From contig JAQUBU010000041.1 of assembly GCA_028686565.1 (NCBI GenBank), positions 1 through 13,501 of the forward strand: 13,501 nucleotides of DNA, given 5' to 3'. The notes under the pieces are model-generated. The model was not told where the DNA came from and did not search any database. It saw nothing but the letters and a program-made list of their open reading frames with translations. This document shows positions 6,398 to 10,657 of the stretch, in pieces. The stretch is from Syntrophomonadaceae bacterium. GTDB taxonomy: Bacteria > Bacillota > Syntrophomonadia > Syntrophomonadales > Syntrophomonadaceae. The number at the start of each line of letters is the position of its first letter. Position 1 is the stretch's first letter. The position numbers were made by a program, and so were the translations under genes.

Positions 6398-6581
6398 ATT
6401 GCTATGAAACTAGTACTCTGTAAAATCTAAAACTAATTCCCACCGGCCAAATTTTCGCAGGGCTTCGTTGTCGTCAATCGCAATACGTCCAGTATTACTC
6501 ACTCCTCCGCCTCCCCCTGCGAAAATTTTTCTCGGAGGATATAATAAACTTTTAGACTTTACAAAGTACTAGCGTACTTGT
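6398..6581 (+). repeat. 25-bp repeat copy split by an inserted element
   Basis: Joining 6398-6411 (ATTGCTATGAAACT plus A) to 6572-6581 (GCGTACTTGT) with the duplicated target counted once recreates 25 bases identical to 6676-6700. This copy was therefore whole before the element at 6413-6569 inserted. The duplicated target at the two junctions is TA (6411-6412 and 6570-6571), or CTAG (6410-6413 and 6569-6572); the palindromic CTAG makes the exact length ambiguous. Confidence 0.8.
6413..6569. mobile_element. MITE-like non-autonomous palindromic element (~157 bp)
   Basis: Its terminal inverted repeats are GTACTCTGTAAAATCTAAAA (6413-6432) and, on the other strand, GTACTTTGTAAAGTCTAAAA (6569-6550), matching at 18 of 20 positions. 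The symmetry continues inward through a looser region to a perfect 14-bp pair, AAATTTTCGCAGGG (6449-6462) with CCCTGCGAAAATTT (6515-6528). The centre carries a small hairpin, AATAC (6482-6486) with GTATT (6492-6496). There is no coding capacity. The flanks carry a TA or CTAG duplication and an interrupted 25-bp repeat, which is direct evidence of insertion. A TA duplication would suggest mobilisation by an IS630/Tc1-mariner-type transposase (inference from target size only). The whole element could fold into a long RNA hairpin if transcribed. Confidence 0.75.
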
Positions 6582-6650
6582 GCCATGGTAAAACTATGAA
6601 CCAGAACCGCAAAAAGTATTCATTTATTGTGGTGCGCCCAGCGCGTGAGA

Positions 6651-6665
6651 ATTGCGAGCGCAGCG
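6651..6665. repeat. Partial copy of the ATTGCGAGCGCAGCG repeat
   Basis: These 15 bases are identical to 6728-6742, but the following sequence (TCAACC) lacks the CGGCAAT half that completes the dyad in the downstream copy. It looks like a truncated copy of that repeat. Confidence 0.6.
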
Positions 6666-6672
6666 TCAACCT

Positions 6673-6724
6673 GTCATTGCTATGAAACTAGCGTACTTGT
6701 CATTGCTATGAAACTAGCGTACTT
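6673..6724. repeat. Two tandem copies of a 26-bp repeat
   Basis: Positions 6673-6698 and 6699-6724 are identical head-to-tail copies; the unit begins GTCATTGCTATGAAACTAGC. A third unit starts at 6725 (GTCATTGC) but turns into the dyad repeat at 6728-6752, so the two repeat types share the GTCATTGC start. A further copy upstream is split by the MITE-like element. There are no unique spacers between units, so this is not a CRISPR array. Confidence 0.85.
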
Positions 6725-6727
6725 GTC

Positions 6728-6752
6728 ATTGCGAGCGCAGCGCGGCAATCTT
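6728..6752. repeat. Interspersed dyad repeat (ATTGC...GCAAT type)
   Basis: ATTGC (6728-6732) and GCAAT (6745-6749) flank a GC-rich core GAGCGCAGCGCG, giving an imperfect small hairpin. From memory, sequences of the form CATTGCGAGCG...CGCGGCAATCT occur as interspersed repeats in many unrelated bacterial genomes; I cannot verify copy number here. It lies about 70 bases before the start of the glycosyltransferase gene. Confidence 0.6.
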
Positions 6753-6821
6753 CCCCAGTAATTGATTACGTAAATGAAAAACGATCTGACGCTTTTCGTT
6801 TACCGTGGAGGGTTATTACCC

Positions 6822-7589
6822 GTGATAATTGTGAGGAAAACAATGACTGATAAAAGATGGACAAAAGCCAATATATTGGGTTGTATGATTGACTTGGTCA
6901 CTATGGAAGAAGCATTGGAAGTAATTGAGGAGATAATCAACAAGAGAAAACCAAGTCATATAATAACCCTCAATGCTGAGATAGTTTATAGTGCTCTAAA
7001 TGACCAAATTTTACGCGAAATTATAAATACAGCTCAGCTTGTAACTGCTGATGGAATAGGAATAGTTTGGGGTGCCCGCAGACTGGGTTATAAAATCAAG
7101 GACAGAGTGACAGGTATTGATATGGTACACCAGCTCTGCCGGATTGCATCAGTTAAAGGTTGGAAAATATTCTTTTTTGGTGCTGCACCAGGAGTGGCAG
7201 ATCTTGCAGCCCAAAAGCTGTCTATGCAATATCATGGATTAAAAGTTTGCGGCTGTCGTGACGGATATTTTAATGACCAAGAGATAGAAAAGATAATTGA
7301 GGATATAGAGGAGCAATCCCCGGATATTCTTTTGGTTGCACTTGGTGCACCCAAGCAGGAAATATTTATTAATAAATATAAGAATTTACTTGGGGTTCCG
7401 GCTTGTCTGGGTGTTGGGGGAAGCTTTGATGTGCTTTCAGGCAAAAAATTGAGGGCACCACAATTCTTCATCAAATTCAATCTGGAATGGCTTTACCGCC
7501 TGTTATCAGAACCCAGTCGTTTTAGAAGACAACTATCGCTTCCTAAGTTCGCATTAAAGATATTGAAAAAGAAGTACTTTGGCAGGTAA
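6822..7589 (+). CDS. WecG/TagA/CpsF family glycosyltransferase (GT26)
   Basis: This protein (255 aa from GTG 6822) belongs to the family that adds N-acetylmannosamine-type sugars to lipid-linked GlcNAc, as TagA does in the teichoic-acid linkage unit and WecG in enterobacterial common antigen. Numbering from GTG 6822, visible family motifs are TLNAEIVYSA (with T49, N51), ADGIGIVWGARRLG with the expected catalytic aspartate D77, FFFGAAPGVADLAAQKL, DILLVALGAPKQE, GVGGSFDVLSGK and the C-terminal EWLYRLLSEPSRFRRQ with a basic tail likely to bind the membrane. I choose GTG 6822 because TGGAGGG (6806-6812) lies 9 nt upstream; ATG 6843 (with GTGAGG) is possible, and ATG 6774 has no ribosome site and starts in the repeat flank. 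The real acceptor cannot be inferred; no other teichoic-acid gene is in view. Confidence 0.92.
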   Translation: MIIVRKTMTDKRWTKANILGCMIDLVTMEEALEVIEEIINKRKPSHIITLNAEIVYSALNDQILREIINTAQLVTADGIGIVWGARRLGYKIKDRVTGIDMVHQLCRIASVKGWKIFFFGAAPGVADLAAQKLSMQYHGLKVCGCRDGYFNDQEIEKIIEDIEEQSPDILLVALGAPKQEIFINKYKNLLGVPACLGVGGSFDVLSGKKLRAPQFFIKFNLEWLYRLLSEPSRFRRQLSLPKFALKILKKKYFGR

Positions 7590-7652
7590 AAAAAATTTAC
7601 AATGTTAATTTAAGTTGTATCCCCTATTTATTTTTGGAGAGGTGGATAAACA

Positions 7653-9785
7653 GTGGACGATAAGCAGATATTTGCGCTGGATATTGGGACCAGAAAAATA
7701 ATTGGCCTTTTAATGCAAAAAAATGAGTCAGGCTACGAAATAATGGCCAGCGAGATGATTGAACATAGTACCCGGGCCATGATGGATGGTCAGATACATG
7801 ATGTGGAAGCAGTTGCCTCAACAATACTGGCCATAAAAAATAAAATTGAAGAGCAATTACACATAAAACTTGAAACAGCCGCCGTGGCTGCAGCAGGCCG
7901 TGCCCTGAAAACAGCGGTGGGGATTATTAGTAAAAAACGTGCTGTATTGGATGAAGTTAGCAGGGAAGAAGTACGTGCCCTGGAAATAGAAGCAGTACAC
8001 CAGGCGCAGTATCTCTTAGGTCAAGAAGAGATAAAAAGTAAAGACCGAAACAATTATTTTTGTGTTGGTTATAGTGTAATAAGCTACCAATTGGAAGACC
8101 AGGAAATTATCAATCTGGTGGGACAGGTTGGTTCTGAAATTGGTGTTAAGCTAATTGCAACTTTCCTCCCCCGTGTGGTGGTAGATAGCCTGTTTTCCTC
8201 ACTAAAAAGGGTAGGGCTGTATATTTATAGTTTAACCCTGGAGCCAATAGCTGCCCTGGCTATAACTAGTCCCCCCGGTATGCGCCTGCTGAACCTTGCT
8301 TTGGTGGATATTGGTGCAGGGACATCAGATATAGCAGTCGTCAAGAACGGCAACATATTTGCCTATGCCATGGTACCAATGGGCGGAGACCGCTTAACCG
8401 AACTGCTGGCAGGACGTTACCTGCTGGATTTCAATCATGCCGAAAGTATTAAACGTCAATTATCTTCCCGGGAAGAAGTTGAAATAAGGGATGTTCTAGG
8501 CAACCAGGCGCGGTTGGATTCGTCGGAACTAATAAAGGATTTAAATCCTGGTATAGAACAATTAGTTGATGAAATTAGCCGCAACATACTAGAATTGAAT
8601 CAAAAGACACCCGATGCGGTAATTTGTGTGGGTGGGGGAAGTATGACACCAACACTTACTGCCATTCTTGCTGACAAATTAGCTTTGCCCAAAAACAGAG
8701 TAGGTATAAAAACACCTGAGAGTTTTGAAAACCTAAAAATAGAGGTAGATTATCTAAAAGGTCCGCAGGGAGTTACTCCTCTGGGAATTGCCTATTATTC
8801 TTTTAACAAGCGGCCGGTTCCTTTTATTAAAGTAACTGTAAATGGGAGAGAAATTGCCTTATGGAACATGGGTGAGGTAAATATATCTACAGCCTTGCTA
8901 AGTTCGGGAACAAGTTTAGCCAATATCTTCGGAAAACCTGGACTCGGTAAAACCATTGAAGTAAATGGTGAAGTAAAAGCTATCAAAGGAGAAATGGGAA
9001 CAGCCCCAATTATAAAGCTTAATGGTCAAGATGTTACACTTGATACTCCGGTTCAGGAAGGCGACAGCATTGAATTTGTGCCTGGACAGAACGGAAAACC
9101 GGCATTTGTATATGTTAAGGATTTACTTCCCGAAGACAAGGGTTTTGTCTTTGTAAATGGCGAGCGTATCGAATTAAAAGCGGTAGCATTTGTAAATGGC
9201 AGGGAAAGTGAACTTGATGATGAGATACCGGATAGAGCCCGGGTAGAATTCAAAGCACTTAATAATCTGGTAAATATTTTAAAACTGGCCGGTATTTCAG
9301 AACATTGGCTGGAAGTAAAGAATTATCGTTATTATATAAATGACGAGGAACGAAGTTTACCCTGGATAGCAATAAAGGCTACGGTTAATGGGAAGCCTGC
9401 CGATTATCAGGAAAATATTGCACCCGGTGCCGAAGTTTTATATACCCTGAGTCAGCTCAGACCGCGGGTTGGAGATCTAATAAAAAATCCCGAAGAACTG
9501 CGAATGACGGTCAATGTTAATGGTGAAAATGTGAGCCTTGAGGGCAAGGGTGCTGCAATTAAGATGGATGGCAAAATAGTTGGCATGGACACAGAAATAG
9601 AAGACGGGGTCAAAATCATACTGGATCAAGGTGAGAGTAATGCCATGCTTAGCGATATTTTTAATGTAATAGAGATGGAAACCAAACTTAACAGAAGATT
9701 AATAATAAAGGTTGATGGCGAAACCGCAGGCTTTACTACTCCAATATACAACCACAGCAAAATAGAACTGCTTTGGGAAGACTAG
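7653..9785 (+). CDS. FtsA-like actin-fold ATPase with a C-terminal tail of repeated VNG beta units
   Basis: The first ~385 residues follow FtsA/PilM-type actins: phosphate 1 FALDIGTRKIIGLLM (7-21), an SHS2-like insert (~75-165) in place of actin subdomain 1B, phosphate 2 ALVDIGAGTSDIAVVKNG (216-233), GGDRLTELLA and the adenosine loop VICVGGGSMTP (323-333), then GVTPLGIAYYS. Classical FtsA is ~420 aa and ends in an amphipathic membrane helix. This 710-aa protein instead has ~320 more residues with nine V/L/M-N/D-G turns (near 397, 438, 457, 502, 515, 579, 623, 639 and 688). Several are followed by patterns such as LDTPVQEGDSIEF, suggestive of tandem beta-grasp (ThiS-like) or similar beta modules. 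GTG 7653 has GGAGAGG (7636-7642) upstream. It is not next to ftsZ. A cell-division or envelope role is inferred; it is probably not the canonical division FtsA. Confidence 0.88.
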   Translation: MDDKQIFALDIGTRKIIGLLMQKNESGYEIMASEMIEHSTRAMMDGQIHDVEAVASTILAIKNKIEEQLHIKLETAAVAAAGRALKTAVGIISKKRAVLDEVSREEVRALEIEAVHQAQYLLGQEEIKSKDRNNYFCVGYSVISYQLEDQEIINLVGQVGSEIGVKLIATFLPRVVVDSLFSSLKRVGLYIYSLTLEPIAALAITSPPGMRLLNLALVDIGAGTSDIAVVKNGNIFAYAMVPMGGDRLTELLAGRYLLDFNHAESIKRQLSSREEVEIRDVLGNQARLDSSELIKDLNPGIEQLVDEISRNILELNQKTPDAVICVGGGSMTPTLTAILADKLALPKNRVGIKTPESFENLKIEVDYLKGPQGVTPLGIAYYSFNKRPVPFIKVTVNGREIALWNMGEVNISTALLSSGTSLANIFGKPGLGKTIEVNGEVKAIKGEMGTAPIIKLNGQDVTLDTPVQEGDSIEFVPGQNGKPAFVYVKDLLPEDKGFVFVNGERIELKAVAFVNGRESELDDEIPDRARVEFKALNNLVNILKLAGISEHWLEVKNYRYYINDEERSLPWIAIKATVNGKPADYQENIAPGAEVLYTLSQLRPRVGDLIKNPEELRMTVNVNGENVSLEGKGAAIKMDGKIVGMDTEIEDGVKIILDQGESNAMLSDIFNVIEMETKLNRRLIIKVDGETAGFTTPIYNHSKIELLWED

Positions 9786-9876
9786 GCATGGTAAGTATCA
9801 GGAAGTAAGCACGGAATAAATGCCAAACATACCGGGCTTTTAAAAATATGCAGTGACTATTAATGGGGTTTTAGAG

Positions 9877-10482
9877 CTAGTTGCGATGGCAAACATTTTC
9901 CATTAATAGTTTAATATGCAATTGCCGCAGTTCGGCAATGGATAAATCAACTCCCATAACTTCACCAATATACTTTCCCATTAAAATCGGAAAGGACAAA
10001 CCGCTAAACAAATGCAATGCCTTCAAGGAGTGAAAATCCTCATCCTGCTCCGGTCTTATTTGCCCGATAGTATGCTTGATCAATTCAAAACCTTCAGTTT
10101 TAAGAAACGCAATGTACTCGACCTGTTGATCAATCAGCTTGTCATGGATGGCATGATTGATCATGTTTTTTATTATATCGGGATACTTAAACAGGATGTC
10201 GGTGTAATTTTTAATAAATGCGGCCAATTTAATTTCAGCAGCATCGTTTCCTGTCTGCAAATATTTAAATGTACCCTTTATCTGATCAGTAACCTGTTTT
10301 AAAGCTTCGTTAATCAGGGCATCTTTGGAGCCGAAATGATAGTTGACAGCCGCGATATTTACGCCTGCTTTTGCTGCAACCTTTCTGATCGTAACGCTTT
10401 GAAAACCTTCTTGTGCAATAACATTGATGGTAACTTGCATTAGTCTTTCTTTGGTTGTAAGATTATCCAACTGATCTTTCAT
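9877..10482 (-). CDS. TetR/AcrR family transcriptional regulator
   Basis: This 201-aa protein has the TetR helix-turn-helix at residues ~10-56: TKERLMQVTINVIAQEGFQ, VTIRKVAAKAGVNIAAVNYHF and GSKDALINEAL. The remainder is the variable helical ligand-binding and dimer domain. TetR proteins are usually repressors released by a small ligand. It starts at the ATG ending at 10482, with CGAGGAG (complement of 10491-10497) 8 nt upstream. It is divergent from the CoA-dehydratase activase gene with a 175-base shared control region containing palindromes, so it probably controls that gene and itself. The ligand could be an acyl-CoA, by analogy with other TetR regulators of acyl-CoA metabolism; this is inference. 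The 91-base gap to the convergent FtsA-like gene contains no strong terminator. Confidence 0.94.
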   Translation of the reverse strand: MKDQLDNLTTKERLMQVTINVIAQEGFQSVTIRKVAAKAGVNIAAVNYHFGSKDALINEALKQVTDQIKGTFKYLQTGNDAAEIKLAAFIKNYTDILFKYPDIIKNMINHAIHDKLIDQQVEYIAFLKTEGFELIKHTIGQIRPEQDEDFHSLKALHLFSGLSFPILMGKYIGEVMGVDLSIAELRQLHIKLLMENVCHRN

Positions 10483-10557
10483 CTCTTCAACTCCTCGTAT
10501 TTAAAATGCTGTTTAAAGTAATTGTCGAAAAGTAGATCATCCTGTTCAATGCACCTG

Positions 10558-10628
10558 TTGAAACAGGCATTGACAAGAAATTAATTCTAATCTATCATAA
10601 GTATACTAGCTTTCAAACAATGTTTCAA
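10558..10628. promoter_or_regulatory. Inverted 8-bp pair flanking the activase promoter
   Basis: TTGAAACA (10558-10565) and its exact reverse complement TGTTTCAA (10621-10628) lie on either side of the promoter at 10570-10598. The second partly overlaps the 17-bp palindrome at 10624-10640. A related TTTCAAA occurs at 10611-10617. They could be half-sites for the TetR protein, allowing looping or cooperative binding; this is inferred from position and symmetry only. Confidence 0.4.
10570..10598 (+). promoter_or_regulatory. Sigma-A-type promoter of the activase gene
   Basis: A perfect TTGACA (10570-10575) and TATCAT (10593-10598, 5/6) are separated by exactly 17 bp. Transcription would start near 10605, leaving a ~50-base leader that contains the palindrome at 10624-10640. 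This is the best promoter in the window and suggests strong expression when not repressed. Confidence 0.8.
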
Positions 10629-10640
10629 TCATTGATTGAA
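10624..10640. promoter_or_regulatory. Perfect 17-bp palindrome, candidate TetR operator
   Basis: TTCAATCA-T-TGATTGAA is a perfect inverted repeat around one central base, roughly +20 to +36 from the predicted start and just before the activase ribosome site. TetR dimers bind palindromes of about this size, and the position would block the elongating polymerase or transcription initiation. Assignment to the neighbouring regulator rests on divergent layout. Confidence 0.6.
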
Positions 10641-10657
10641 TATGTGGGGGGCGGAGC

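Larger units (their letters stand above)
6330..6821. other. Non-coding repeat-rich intergenic region
   Basis: I see no credible gene in these ~490 bases. The stretch holds a MITE-like palindromic element, three copies of a 25/26-bp repeat (one split by the element), and two copies of an ATTGCGAGCGCAGCG repeat. The rest (6330-6390 and 6582-6650) shows no recognisable structure except a short resemblance to the 26-bp unit near 6592. The 3' end holds the ribosome site of the next gene. All neighbours point the same way, so the repeats sit between two transcription units without breaking a gene. Confidence 0.75.

Noticed and set aside
6673..6752. Short direct repeats that might be a CRISPR array
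   Set aside because: The 26-bp copies are contiguous with no unique spacers, there are only two of them, and there are no cas genes in the window.
6774..6821. Upstream extension of the glycosyltransferase from ATG 6774
   Set aside because: No ribosome site precedes it, the extra residues do not resemble the family N-terminus, and it begins in the flank of repeat DNA; GTG 6822 has a strong site.
9786..9876. Possible bidirectional terminator between the convergent genes
   Set aside because: GGCAT and ATGCC can pair only over a loop of about 30 bases and no T tract follows, so I do not call a terminator.
10012..10302. 96-codon plus-strand frame inside the TetR gene
   Set aside because: The TetR helix-turn-helix and ribosome site on the minus strand decide the coding strand here.
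10483..10545. Minus-strand promoter for the TetR gene (TCGACA with a TTTAAA or TTAAAT box)
   Set aside because: The -35 is 5/6 but the -10 is only 4/6, which is not clearly above chance in AT-rich DNA.
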